DNA from: Adiantum capillus-veneris
Lineage: Eukaryota > Streptophyta > Polypodiopsida > Polypodiales > Pteridaceae
Direction of reading: 5' to 3'
Assembly: GCA_014529385.2 (NCBI GenBank)
Contig: CM043944.1
Location: 72,529,884-72,593,883 of the forward strand
DNA length: 64,000 bases
The notes under the pieces were generated by a model. It did not search any database and was not told the DNA's origin. It saw only the letters and a list, made by a program, of their open reading frames with translations. Positions 20,062-30,167 of the stretch are shown in pieces. Within the stretch, counting starts at the first letter, position 1, and each line of letters begins with the position of its first letter. The position numbers and the translations under genes are program-made.

Positions 20062-21846
20062 TGCAATTTATCACAATTTCAACCACTCACCTGGCAATGG
20101 GTCAGTCTCTGCACAACTTCTTGCTTTGTTGCTGAATATACCTGTACACAATCGTTTTAATTTCGGAAATTGAATCAAAGCATTTATCTGCTAGAGGTTA
20201 TCTTAGTAATGATTGGTATAATTGGAGAGTTAATCTCAACCACTATTGTATTTTATACACTGCTGATGTTCTGGATTAGGTTTGCTAATCTGAAATAGTA
20301 CTTCCCTCAGATGTTGATCAATTTACGTGAAAAAGTTTGAATTAAGTCCTTGCTTCGTCAAATGGGCAAAGAAGGTCCAAATTTCACTTCTGAAAGAATT
20401 TCTGGAACCCTTAAGCCAAATGGAACCTCACTGTCTAGGCCAGGTCAAATTTTCTCTATAGTATGCCCCAATAGACATCCTACGCGTAGGATGTCTCCTG
20501 GTGTGTTTTGCTTGGTTTTTTGCAGTGTTGTTTCCCTTTGTTGTGCTGAGCTTACAGCTGCTTTTACTTTTTGATTTGAACACCTATTAGCTAGTCAATG
20601 AGTCAGAAATCTGTTCCGACGGCCTGTTGATGGTATTGATCAGTCTAATTAACTCCAAATTAGACCAAAATTGACTAGGAGGCTTGCCCTACGCTATATA
20701 ACACCTTACAATGCTCAAAGTCAAAGTCTGGCTTCATTTTCTTGCATTAGACATCCTACGCGTAGTATGTATTTTTAAACTCAAAGCCCAGGCTCCCCTT
20801 GAGTTTCTAATCACTTGTGTATACTCAGAATTCAGTTTGGAGTCCCGAATCACTCAGAAGACATCCTACGCGTAGGATGTCTTTTTGGCTTGTTTGACCC
20901 CAGATTTGTCCCACAGCTTCCCCTTGATGTCAGTATCCCAGTGGTATGCTTAGATTTTGATTTGGATGTCAAAAGTCCCAATCTTCAACTGTTTTTGCTT
21001 TTTCAGTCAAAAGTGCTAAAGTCCACTTTGAACCCAATTTTCTTACCCAAATGAGGTGAAACCCCTTTCAGTCACTCAATATATCATGCAAGACATACTC
21101 ATGCAGCCAACTTATGGTTTTGGTCTAAAGTTAATGTTTTGGCACTATTTGGGTAGGATGTCTAGAAATTTCAGTCTATCTGGCGTTATCCTGTCAAGAT
21201 ATGGCCAAATTTCCACTTTCTAGTTGAAATTAGGGTAAACCCTACCTTCTGAACACACTAGTCAACTCAAAATCCCAAAATTCCTCCCAGATTGGCCTAT
21301 AGACATCCTACGTGTAGGATGTCTATTGGCTTAAAATTAAAGTCTTTTCTGACAGGAATGCTCCTGATGCTCTGTAGATCTATCAGAAACACTCACAGTA
21401 ACTTTTGGACTTCAATTAGGCTTTCAACCACACTTTTGCGTCTTTTACAAACTTTTAATGATTCTACCAAGCAAGTGTACATGCATGAAATGCTCTAGAT
21501 CTGAATCATGATGTCCTACTTACTCTACTCCTACCTATCATGAAGAAATGATGATAATGGTGTTTTTGGTTGCTTTTTGGCATCTCCGGACTCTCAAGCT
21601 CTCCTCTCACCGCTTCTACCACTCCAACTCCTACTCTAGAACTCGACTATTACCTAAAACTACCTAAGTCTACCTCCTCTACCTAAGTCGAAGGATTTAG
21701 GCTAGACACACGCTTTCTAGACTCCCTCTAAGACCTAGAGAGTCCTCCACCCTCTGATCCTATCTAAATGTAAAGCAAGACTCTTGGCAAGCCAAAAATC
21801 CCAATCCTCAAGGATTAGTCTTGGTCACCTACCTAAGGTTTTCATC
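20062..21846 (-). promoter_or_regulatory. Element A gag leader with four palindromes
   Basis: 1.8-kb untranslated leader between the primer site and gag. It holds the 24-bp palindrome at 20473-20496 (perfect), 20749-20772 (two mismatches), 20859-20882 (perfect) and 21301-21324 (arms perfect, centre ACGTGT), plus a half-site at 21153-21163. The starts 20473, 20749 and 21301 lie 276 and 552 bp apart, close to the period seen upstream of the third ORF. The rest of the leader has no gene. Packaging, dimerisation, promoter or protein-binding roles are all possible; none is shown. Confidence 0.75.
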
Positions 21847-21864
21847 CCCGGCAGTGGTGCCAAT
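21847..21864 (-). other. Element A primer-binding site
   Basis: On the minus strand TGGCACCACTGCCGGGGA begins two bases after the LTR end. It matches 15 of 18 positions of the tRNA-Asp type site TGGCGCCGTTGCCGGGGA that I recall from plant gypsy elements. Confidence 0.8.
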
Positions 21865-21865
21865 G

Positions 21866-22794
21866 TTGGACGGATACGCCGCGACAGACGTCAGCACAAC
21901 GAGAACTCACCTAACAAGTAATGTCAGTTAAGGACGAAGCTCAACCCGCAGGCGCGTGAAGCAAGCATAAGGTGTCAACCTACACTCGAACGACTCCTAA
22001 CTAATTCCTACAGAGGTCTCTACCAATTGTCTAAGTCACAACCTTCAAGAGTGCAAAAGAGGAAACTTCCTACAACGCTTGCTAGAGCCGAACACCCATC
22101 AAACACTTATGAAACACCATAGAGCTTGAAGGAGACCCTACTAATACCTATAGGACACTCTCCCTAAGGTCTATGAACCAAAATCACGACCCAAATCACC
22201 CGGTGGAGAAACACGTAGGATGTCTGGCCAGAATCTGTAGGTCTTCGGTTTCGAAATCTGAAGTTCCTAATGTGTAGTTCTACTCAATGTGAACACGTGG
22301 ATATGCTGCAATGCGAAATTGGATAACGTATGCTCACCCAAACAACCAATGAAGCTCCTAGAAGGAGCTCCCAAAGCCGGACCGTATGCGCGCAATGTTG
22401 GTATCGACGCGTAGCTCTAGTGGGGGGCAACACATTGCACTTCTTTGCACTCGATTCCGACCACCGTAGCACACGTAGCGTCAAGACGAAGCTCACACTC
22501 TCTCTCTCGTACACAGTACGCTCACTCACACACTTCAAACTTGTTTGAAAATGACAAAAGGTTTTTTCATTAAGGTCAAAAAGTGGTATATATACCTTAC
22601 AACTTCTCAAACCCTAAAGTTCCAAAATCAACCATGTACTCAATCTAACTATCAAAACTGGGATACAATCTGGAAACTTCTGTAAGTCCGAATATTTACA
22701 AGGTGAAAAATCGGGTTCCTCAATGAATGAATAATTACAAAAATAATAGTCCTCCGAGTAGTTAGATGCCGTGGGGTGTGTCCAGCTTCTAACA
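21866..22794 (-). repeat. Element A 5' LTR
   Basis: 929 bp, the transcription-start LTR for the minus strand. TATATATA at 22587-22594 lies about 200 bp inside the 5' edge. The palindrome half-site recurs at 22214-22225. High similarity to 3648-4583 indicates a relatively recent insertion. Confidence 0.93.
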
Positions 22795-22799
22795 CTCTC
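22795..22799. repeat. Target-site duplication of element A (right copy)
   Basis: CTCTC, identical to 3643-3647, immediately followed by the resumed B1 gag sequence. Confidence 0.92.
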
Positions 22800-23183
22800 C
22801 CATTCCAATGAAAACTTACGTATGTATGCATCTACTGGCTCACCTTCCTTCTGCACCAAACCTTGTACTTCTTGCAACACTTTGTCATGATCTTCTACCT
22901 TGACAAACTCCACTTCCAATCCATGCCTTAGATTGTCCCAACTCAATCTTACAGGTCGATCAGCCACACGCAACTCCTCTTCAAATGCTTTGGGCCAAAC
23001 TTCTGCATCACTCTTCAAACAAATTTGGAGAAGACGTAACATCTGCACTGGGTCATGAATCTGGTTGCTAATACAAGCAACCTCCATATTTTCCAAAAAG
23101 TCTTTCACATCTTCATCACTTCTTCCATTAAGAGAAAGCCATGGATACCCAAGTTTCAATGCTCTAAGAACCCCTTCTACCAC
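22800..23183 (-). pseudogene. B1 gag, N-terminal part
   Basis: The Gag frame opens near 23183 (MVEGVLRALKLGYPWLSLNG) and reads through RSDEDVKDFLENMEVACISN, MLRLLQICLKSDAEVWPKAF, VRLSWDNLRHGLEVEF and GEPVDAYIRKFSLEWES, the standard retrotransposon Gag layout. It runs into element A at 22799, in the middle of the capsid-like domain. The C-terminal part is at 2667-3647. Homologous unsplit sequence is at 35400-35800 in B2. Confidence 0.85.
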
Positions 23184-23245
23184 ACGTGCAAGAACCCAAA
23201 CTTTTTACTGACCCCAATCCCTACAAACTTCAATGGAGCTCAACT

Positions 23246-23464
23246 TTAGATAAGGACAAACACATGCACATCAAATGAGTTTTCATAGTTAATGATCGAA
23301 ATTACAACAGGCAAAGGGCATTTTAGTATCTCTCTTAATCTTTTTGGCCCGAACATAAAGACTATGTGCTGCTGGAAAAAAATCTCCCTGGACACATGAA
23401 TATTTATCTGGATTCTTTGAGTTAAATGAAAAGGAGTGAATTGAGGGCCATTTTGATCATCCAT
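23246..23464 (-). CDS. Conserved small ORF upstream of B1 gag
   Basis: About 72 codons; I choose the start MDDQNGPQF at 23464 because it aligns with MDNGPRIEV of the homologous ORF in element C (an upstream in-frame ATG lies at 23488). It contains PFHLTQRIQINIHVSREIFF, FMFGPKRLREIL and the C-terminal signature SFDVHVFVLI followed directly by the stop. The two ORFs upstream of gag in element C (44821-45033, 45055-45273) share the R-x-x-[VI]-x-I-x-[VI]-S-x-[KE] and S-[FL]-D-V-x-[IV]-F-[IV]-L positions and the same stop point. Hydrophobic residues alternate, suggesting beta strands. Function unknown. Confidence 0.65.
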   Translation of the reverse strand: MDDQNGPQFTPFHLTQRIQINIHVSREIFFQQHIVFMFGPKRLREILKCPLPVVISIINYENSFDVHVFVLI

Positions 23465-23488
23465 TAACGTCAACCATGCAGCTCTCAA

Positions 23489-24176
23489 GAAAGCACACCT
23501 GTCTTATCCTCTGATTTTGCCAAAATTTCAGTAGTATAATAGCATAAATGGCTCAATAGACCAAAAAACCAACCATCATAACTTGAAAAAACTTTGACAG
23601 AGTTTCCCCAGATGTAGAGCAATAAGAACCAAAAATATAGATTGTATATGTACGCATAAACTACCAACAATAGAACCCGAGCATGAAGTAGGAATCACTA
23701 GTACATAGCCTATGGCGAGGTCACGAAAAGGGTGCTCCAACCACCTATATCACCGAAAGGATCTCACATTTGAGAATCCCCTAGCTCAATAAAACCTCAT
23801 GCTATCGACCCTCACATGAAGGCTTATGAAAATCTCGTATAGTCAAGTCTCAGAAATGACTATCTTCCAGACCAAGTCTCAAAAATGGCTGGGACTGCCA
23901 AATAAAACCAAGTATGGCCCCACAAAGGCGTACAATGGCAGTTTCCACAAGTAACGTACAATACCAACAAATAATGCACTCAAGCACGTGCTAAATGATG
24001 CATACCCACGACAACTGCAATTGACTCCGCTGCTAGTATATCACTGTACTCCAGCTACCTGTACCTGTGTGAATCACCAATACATGTACCTGTCCCTGTA
24101 ACCTGTAACCTGTAGTCTGCAACCTGTAATCCCGAATCTCGAAGCTTGAAGCTCGAAGCAGAAGGTACTCAAAGAA
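23489..24176. other. B1 leader, no gene seen
   Basis: Untranslated leader of B1. The part next to the small ORF is also present in B2 up to 36185. Near 24058-24130 short CCTGTA / ACCTGTAA words repeat. No conserved domain. Confidence 0.6.
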
Positions 24177-24196
24177 GATCCTCCGTGGGGGCGCCA
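24177..24196 (-). other. B1 primer-binding site
   Basis: Minus strand TGGCGCCCCCACGGAGGATC, six bases from the LTR end. It shares TGG[CT]GCCCCCAC with the sites of elements C and D. The primer tRNA is not identified. Confidence 0.78.
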
Positions 24197-24202
24197 AAAG
24201 AA

Positions 24203-25345
24203 TGTGAGCGGGATGAAAACACACAGAACGCCTCTATAATGACCTGACACACACTCTTGGGATGATACACACACACACATACACACACACACTATGGGGC
24301 ACCACTCGGATTACACAACCCACTTGGCCGAGACAGGGAACACATCGATGGAGTGAGAGGAGAGAGACTACCCATTTACCCGCTCCACACAAGTGACACT
24401 CACACACACACACACACACACCCAAAAACTCAGCTCAAAAGCAGAGAATTTCTAATGTTTAGATACAATTGAGATTGGCCCACACCAATGGGGAAAATAG
24501 CTCACACAATATGGGTAAAATATGCCAGATACAATCACAAATTGGAGAAGAAGCTTCGCTCATAGGAGAAACTTACACAGCCAAAACAACAAAAAATTAG
24601 TGAGAAATTTGGAAAAATAGACAGCGCCATCACGTCCTGAACGTCTCAAAACCCCAGTCTACAATGTCAAAGTGCTCAAATCCGACGTCGAAGGAGCAGT
24701 TTATGGCCAAAATAGGCTCCAAAAACAGCAAAAAATATAGTTGCGGCTGTTCCTCCTTTTCTTTCCACGTTTTTTCTGGTCTTATCGCAGGTTTTTCAAT
24801 TCCCACACTTAGATTTATTACTTGGGCACCCTTGGCCTTTTAGTTGATCTCAAACAGACCCCGAACAGGACAAAAATTGGCCTCGTAGTGCATAGTTATC
24901 ACCCTGCTGCATCCATCCGCACACCTGGCACTCAAATTTTTCAATAATGCATCCCGGAACCACATGAAGTGGACCCAAAAGATGGTCCTCATGATGACCT
25001 TTTTGCATACTTATCACAAGAAAACACCCACGTTGTGTCCGTACTCATCCATCCGACCTCCTGACGCCATTAGATGCTATCTGTCGCGCGTGCTTACCTC
25101 ATGTCGTCGGCCCATCGATAGCTTCCTCGAGAAGTTTTACGCGCTACCAAATCCTCATTATTATAGAGAAAAAACACTGGTATTGGTGATAGTGAAAATC
25201 GATGCACTATGTACATGTTGTCCTACCTGTACACATATGGGCCCCACGTAATCACCTGGCTTTGGAAAATGGGCAATCCTTTATTCGATGCACCGAGCAT
25301 GTGTATATACATATGCACAATCCCTTGCTCCAAAAAACTCCTGAC
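24203..25345 (-). repeat. B1 5' LTR
   Basis: 1143 bp, TGTGAGCGGG...CTCCTGACA on the plus strand, closely matching the B2 LTR at 29004-30139. It contains two (CA)n tracts near 24269-24292 and 24399-24422. The partner 3' LTR is outside the window. Confidence 0.88.
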
Positions 25346-26130
25346 ACCGCTTAGAGGACCCAGTCATAAGAGGCATCAGAAGAGCAGCACAACCTGCCAT
25401 TAGGAAAATTTTGAACTCATTTTTGGGCCTTTTAAGAGTGCCACATCATCAAAGTTGTACAAAAGAAAGCAACCCGGTAGAGCCCTCTAAATATTGCTTA
25501 GAATTCCATGATATGACCTATCATTGGAAAGTTCTTGAAAAATGGATTCTAAAGAGGCAAGGTCCGAAAAGTTTGGATGACTTCTATGAAAGTTATGCCT
25601 TTTTTTTTCAATTAGCCATGTTTTGTTACCGTTACGATAATCTAAAATCACTTTTTTCTAGAACTACATGAAGGCAATGTCCGAGACATGCATGCTATAT
25701 ATCAATAGATAGCATTTGAAGATTAGATTCTAAATATCCAACCTCCGACAAGTTTGGATCTTATTTGCAAAAAATTTACCGATCCCCATTTTTTGAAAGC
25801 TATGCCATATCAACAATTCTTACAAGGCCCATTTTTTAGTCCAAACTTTTCCTAATGTGAGCTGCATCACTACTCATCTCGAAAATCTATTTGTACATTT
25901 GGTGCAGCAAGGGCATGCACAAAACTGAAATCAAGATCAAGGGAGAGGACAACAAAGGAAAAACTAGGAGTACCATTGCTACAATTGTGCAGAAGATTTC
26001 CATGGTAAGTATTATTGTCCACAATCAAGGAGGGGAAATTTTAACAGAGGAGCAATACAAAATCAACTCTCACCAGCAAGAGCAAGACAACCACCACCTA
26101 GGCCATCACAACAAGCTCCACCTGTGAAAA
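25346..26130 (+). pseudogene. Element D1 gag remnant with zinc knuckle
   Basis: Plus-strand remains of Gag. At 25411-25671 an 86-codon frame contains YHWKVLEKWILKRQGPKSLD and FYESYAFFFQLAMFCYRYD, resembling the capsid-like part of Gag. In another frame at 25977-26018 there is a full zinc knuckle, CYNCAEDFHGKYYC, spaced C-x2-C-x4-H-x4-C, followed by a Pro/Gln-rich stretch. Stops and frameshifts separate these parts. Upstream sequence is lost at the B1 LTR junction, so the 5' end and primer site of D1 are missing. Confidence 0.65.
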
Positions 26131-27039
26131 TATTACATTGACTTCTACAACCAAAGCCACCACCACAACCTCTCATTCCACCCTTACCCCTGCCACCAAA
26201 TGGTAACCAGGCAGTAAGTGTCATTATTCTTGAAGGTAAAGGAAAGGAGAAAGTGAAGGAGGATATCAAATGAGTGGTGAAAGGTAAGACCAATGTTCAA
26301 GGGGTGGACACCATGGGAGTTAAGCACTTTAAACCTGAGGAAGCTTTAGAAAAGTAAGAAAGATAAAGGCCAAGGGGCACTCAATCAAAAGAAAGTCTAA
26401 GCTACGACAAAAAATGGCATTCTAGATTTCACAATTGGTGAGTCTATTGAATCTTGTGATATTATGGATGATGATTCTATGCAAGGCTTGAAGATCCCTA
26501 AGAGGGAAATCCACCCAATTATCACAGATAGACCATGGGTCATGGCCATGAGAGCAAATCAATATTTAGACACAGGAATCCTCAAGATGCAAGGTAGAAA
26601 GGGCAAGGACATTCTATACAACACAAAGAGTCATAAGCAGCAAGAGATGGACCTAGAGTGTACTGCATATGAGATCTCCATAAGCTCTGCTACAACATCA
26701 AAGGAGGAGGAATTCACCACAATAAATGATAATGACAACTCTCTTGAAATCATGGGTCTTATTCTCACTGATCAAAACAAGGTGGATCCATCGGATATAC
26801 AATTGAAGGAAGGAAGCATTAAGTCTTTGGCACTACACCAATCAAAGGAAGCAATTGTAGACCAAACATCGTTGGTTGTTACCAAGGAGTGGAATTTTGG
26901 AGTCCACCCTAAGGAGATTCTTAAGAAAGTGGATGCAGTGGCAACTTATTGCAGATCTAGGTTTGGCAACCTAGATGTAGAGAATTCTTTGATCATACTC
27001 CGTTTGATGCATTTAAGAAAAGATTTAAATAACCCATAG
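26131..27039 (+). pseudogene. Element D1 protease remnant
   Basis: The 191-codon frame at 26464-27039 contains PIITDRPWVMAMRANQYLDT then GILKMQGRKGK, which resembles the end of the aspartic protease (I-[LI]-x-x-R-P-W, then a G-[IT]-[LI] strand) seen in B and C. The D-[ST]-G active site is not found. The rest is acidic (SKEEEFTTINDNDNS) with no domain I recognise. No reverse transcriptase follows. Confidence 0.5.
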
Positions 27040-27104
27040 CACAAGGGGTGTTCATAAGAGTCACAAATAATGAATCCTAGTATGAGAAATATTGGAGTAC
27101 AGTC

Positions 27105-27605
27105 TTGCATGCATATATTCAAAATGAAGTGTTTTTCAACCAATGGATTGTAGCCTGTCTTTTGTATATGCTATACACTTTGGTACAACATGTATCAAGC
27201 TTGTCATTGAGCTACAAGGTTGGTGGCTTATTATCAGTGTCAGGAAAGGAAATGGACCTTTTTGAGAGCACCCAACACAATAGTGACTCTTTTGCTAGCT
27301 TCACACATAGTGGAAAGCTAGGTTCTAAAGACAATTGGAACTCTCTACATCAACAAGAAAGCATTAGATGGAGGACTCTTGGTACAATCTTGGGGATCAT
27401 GATCCTAAGTATTTTCTTGGAAGGAGCTAAAGTGCTCAATTATCCTTTCACTTATGGTGGTTACCAATCCTATCCTTTTTGGCATGAAGAAAGAAGTATT
27501 ATTGTTAGGACATTCCAAGTCACTATCCTATTCTTTACCTGGGATCCTCGAGGATATTGGCACAAGATTCTTGAAGTTGTAGGCTTCTCATTTACTAAAA
27601 GTTAG
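27105..27605 (+). pseudogene. Element D1 unknown ORF before polypurine tract
   Basis: 166 open codons including NQWIVACLLYMLYTLVQHVS (hydrophobic, possibly membrane-spanning) and RWRTLGTILGIMILSIFLEG (a second hydrophobic stretch), then FFTWDPRGYWHKILEVVGFS. I do not recognise it. It lies between the protease remnant and the polypurine tract, where pol should be, so it may be a non-autonomous element's own ORF or the frame-shifted debris of pol. Confidence 0.4.
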
Positions 27606-27886
27606 TTTGAGTTGTTGATTATTGATGCTCTAGCTAGTAAGCCTTGTCTTTTGCTTTTCGTGAAAATAGGTGAATATCCCATAGATCTCACTAGCTAATG
27701 GCCAAATGAAATGGCTAGTTCAAAAGGAAACTAGATATCATCTCCTCTACTACTCAATCAACTCAATTACAGAGCTAGAGACATAAATCCCTCTAGATTT
27801 AGGGGAAGGGCTATTGAGGGCCTCTTTTCAAATTTTGCTTGACTTATCTCTTGGTATGCACTTGATGGCAAGGTTTCAAGGACCCT

Positions 27887-27905
27887 AAGAGGAGGAAGGA
27901 CCTAT
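27887..27905 (+). other. Element D1 polypurine tract
   Basis: AAGAGGAGGAAGGA ends five bases before the LTR start at 27906. The same purine tract precedes the D2 LTR on the minus strand (38493-38515). Confidence 0.8.
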
Positions 27906-28235
27906 TGCATAAAAATCACAAAAAATATATGTATTTATTATATACATAGCTATGGTTTTGACACATTTGGATCTTGAAAATAAGGAGAGCTAGAAACAAA
28001 ACCTATGAAAACAAAAAATTCAATGGATGTTGATTCTACCTGAAGGTCACTATCTAACGGTCACTACAGGTGAAGAATAAGAGTCATAGTGAAAGGAAGG
28101 AGAACCTTATGCATTATTGAGTTGAAGTAAATAAAATGTTATAAAATTCAAGCATAATTCACTTGTGGACACAAGGCTTGAACATGGAGTCAAGAGGGGA
28201 CCACCTGAAAGAGTTTTGGAAGGGAAAAGACGGTG
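27906..28235 (+). repeat. Element D1 3' LTR, truncated
   Basis: Starts TGCATAAAAATC and matches, in inverted orientation, the first about 330 bp of the D2 LTR (38492 downward), including the 'cacctgtagtgaccgt' and 'cacaagtgaattgtg' segments. Similarity stops near 28235; the remaining about 1.37 kb of the LTR is absent. Confidence 0.75.
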
Positions 28236-28799
28236 TTGTGCAGCTCCGTTTCCATGCTCAGAAAGATACCAAAATAATGCATGGGGAGCTTATTTGAATC
28301 TTACTTAATTAATGATCAGTGATCCAGGCTTGTTAACAAGCCAAATTTAATAATTAATGTATGCCAGATATGAGGCTTTAAAGGACCAACAAATGTCTTA
28401 TTGATGCTAAAAAGGACTATGCTTGAAGTGAACACAAATGGTAGATTATGATCTAGAACTATATTGCTTGAGGTTCTCTATCATCTTGTCTTTACGGCTC
28501 ATTGATTGGAGGTATAGCGAAGAAGTTATGGTAGTTTGAAGTTTAAGTCAATTGAAGATCCGTACCGGATTGGGCAACTACAACTTTGGGGACACAAATG
28601 AAATGAATGCATGGGCCTGAAGTGCTCACTTTGTGGAGCACATCGTCCTTTTCAGATCACTGTGATCGGATTTACGATTGTCAAGATATTGGTGGTTGAA
28701 GATTCACCAGGGGCCGGTTCTATACCAGTTTGGTCAGCTCGATTGGTGTGCCATCTAGGAATTTTGAGATTCCATCGCGGAATGACAAAAATTGATATT
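28236..28799. other. Unassigned sequence between LTR fragment and PPR relic
   Basis: About 560 bases with no clear gene. The 28611-28805 frame is short and unsupported. Parts may be older PPR-gene flank, since a PPR relic follows directly. Confidence 0.4.
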
Positions 28800-29003
28800 C
28801 TTTAGAATGCTAAATGAGGTTCCCGTACGAAAGCACATAAGGTTTTTGAAGAGCTTCATGTCTGGAATGTCTTCTCTTGTAATGCAATGATTGCGGGGAA
28901 TGTCCAACATGGCTGCAGTAAGAAGCTTCGGGCTATTTTCACTAAGTGCGAAGGGAGTGCTTTCAAGCAAATGCAATCACGTATGCTTGTATCTTAAAGG
29001 CAT
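28800..29003 (+). pseudogene. PPR (pentatricopeptide repeat) gene relic
   Basis: In one frame 28827-28965 reads KAHKVFEELHVWNVFSCNAM then IAGNVQHGCSKKLRAIF, a clear PPR motif ([AS]-x-K-V-F-D-E-M-x-x-R-N-V-V-S-W-N-A-M-I-A-G). After a frameshift, 28967-29003 reads ANAITYACILKAL, the start of the next repeat. PPR proteins bind organellar RNA and are greatly expanded in land plants. Only about 1.5 repeats survive. The relic stops exactly at the TG of the B2 LTR at 29004, so B2 inserted into it; the continuation is not found on the other side of B2. Confidence 0.72.
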
Positions 29004-30139
29004 TGTGAGTGGGATGGAAACACACACAATGCCCCTAAAATGACCAGACACACACTCTTGGGATGAGATGATACACACACACACTATGGGGCACCACTCG
29101 GCTTACACAACCCACCTGACCGAGACAAGGATCACACTGATGGAGCGACATGAGAGAGACTATCCATTTGACCACTCCACACAGAGAGAGACACACACAC
29201 ACACACACCCAAAAAACTCAACTCGAAAGAGGAGAATTTCTAATGTTTAGATACAATTGAGCTTGGGCCAACACCAATGGGGCAAATAGCTCACACAATA
29301 TGGGTAAAATATGCAGGATACAATCAAAAATTGGAAGAGAAGCTTCGCTCATAGGATAAAATTACACAACCAAAACAACAGAGAAACAATGCAGCTCCAT
29401 TTTGTTCAGAACAACCCAAAACCCCTGTCTACAATGTCAAAGTACTCAAATCCGACCTCAGATGAGTAGTTTACGGCAAAAACAGGCTCCAAAGTAGCAA
29501 AAACACAGTTACGGCTGTTCCTCCTCTTCTCTCCATGTTTTTTTCTAGTCTTCTCTCAGGTTTTTCAGTTCCCACACTTAGATTTATTACTTGGGCACCT
29601 TTGTCCTTTTAGTTGACCTCAAACGGACCCCGGACCCCGAACATGCCAAAAACTAGCCTCGTAGTGCATAGTTGTCACCCTGTTGCATCCATCCGCACAC
29701 TTGGCACTCAAATTTCCAATAATGCATCCCGCAACCACGCGAAGTGGCCCCCAAATATATTCCTCATGATGACCTTTTTGCATGATTATCACAAGAAAAC
29801 ACCCACGTTGTGTCCGTACTTATCCACGTGCAAATATTGACGCCATTCGACCTCTTGACGCCACTAGATGCCATTTGACGCACCTTCTTACCTCATGTCA
29901 TCGGCCCGCGGATAGCTTCCTCAAGAATTTTTATGCACTATCAACTCCTCGTTGTTATAGAAAAAACACACTGGTACTGGTGACAATGAAAATCGATGCA
30001 CTATGTACATGTTGTCCTACCTGTACACATGTGGCCCCACGTAACCGCCTGGCTCTGGAAAATGGGCAATTATTTATTTGGTGCACCGTGCATGTGTATG
30101 CACATATGTGCAATCACTTCTACCAAAAAACTTCTAACA
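29004..30139 (-). repeat. B2 3' LTR
   Basis: 1136 bp, TGTGAGTGGG...CTTCTAACA on the plus strand, matching 24203-25345. A polypurine tract (minus strand AGGGAATGGGAAAATTA, 30140-30156) abuts its inner end. Confidence 0.88.
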
Positions 30140-30167
30140 TAATTTTCCCATTCCCTAGCCTGCTAGA

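Larger units (their letters stand above)
3648..22794 (-). mobile_element. Element A: 19.1-kb LTR retrotransposon with extra protease and third ORF
   Basis: Minus-strand Ty3/gypsy-type element bounded by near-identical LTRs (TG...CA, 936 and 929 bp) and a 5-bp CTCTC duplication. Order along the minus strand: 5' LTR, tRNA-Asp-like primer site, long leader with palindromes, gag (20061-16647), protease (16619-15414), reverse transcriptase, one RNase H, integrase (to 12000), a second protease-like domain (11999-10838), a 2.9-kb spacer with palindromes, a third ORF (7970-4758), polypurine tract, 3' LTR. The internal part is far longer than the 5-7 kb usual for the superfamily. It is younger than B1, in which it sits. 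Confidence 0.93.
1..25345 (-). mobile_element. Retroelement B1 (Tat-like Ty3/gypsy), split by element A
   Basis: Minus-strand LTR retrotransposon whose 3' end lies left of the window. Reading right to left it has a 5' LTR (25345-24203), primer-binding site, leader, small ORF, gag N-terminus, then element A (22794-3648), then gag C-terminus, protease, reverse transcriptase and two RNase H domains up to position 1. A second copy (B2, 29004-36185) has the same order without element A, which confirms the join. The tandem RNase H arrangement is known from the plant Tat lineage; placing B there is inference. Every coding part carries stops or frameshifts except the reverse transcriptase core. Confidence 0.88.

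Noticed and set aside
24033-24425. Cys/Val-rich frames in the B1 LTR
   Set aside because: They translate (CA)n microsatellite and leader sequence.
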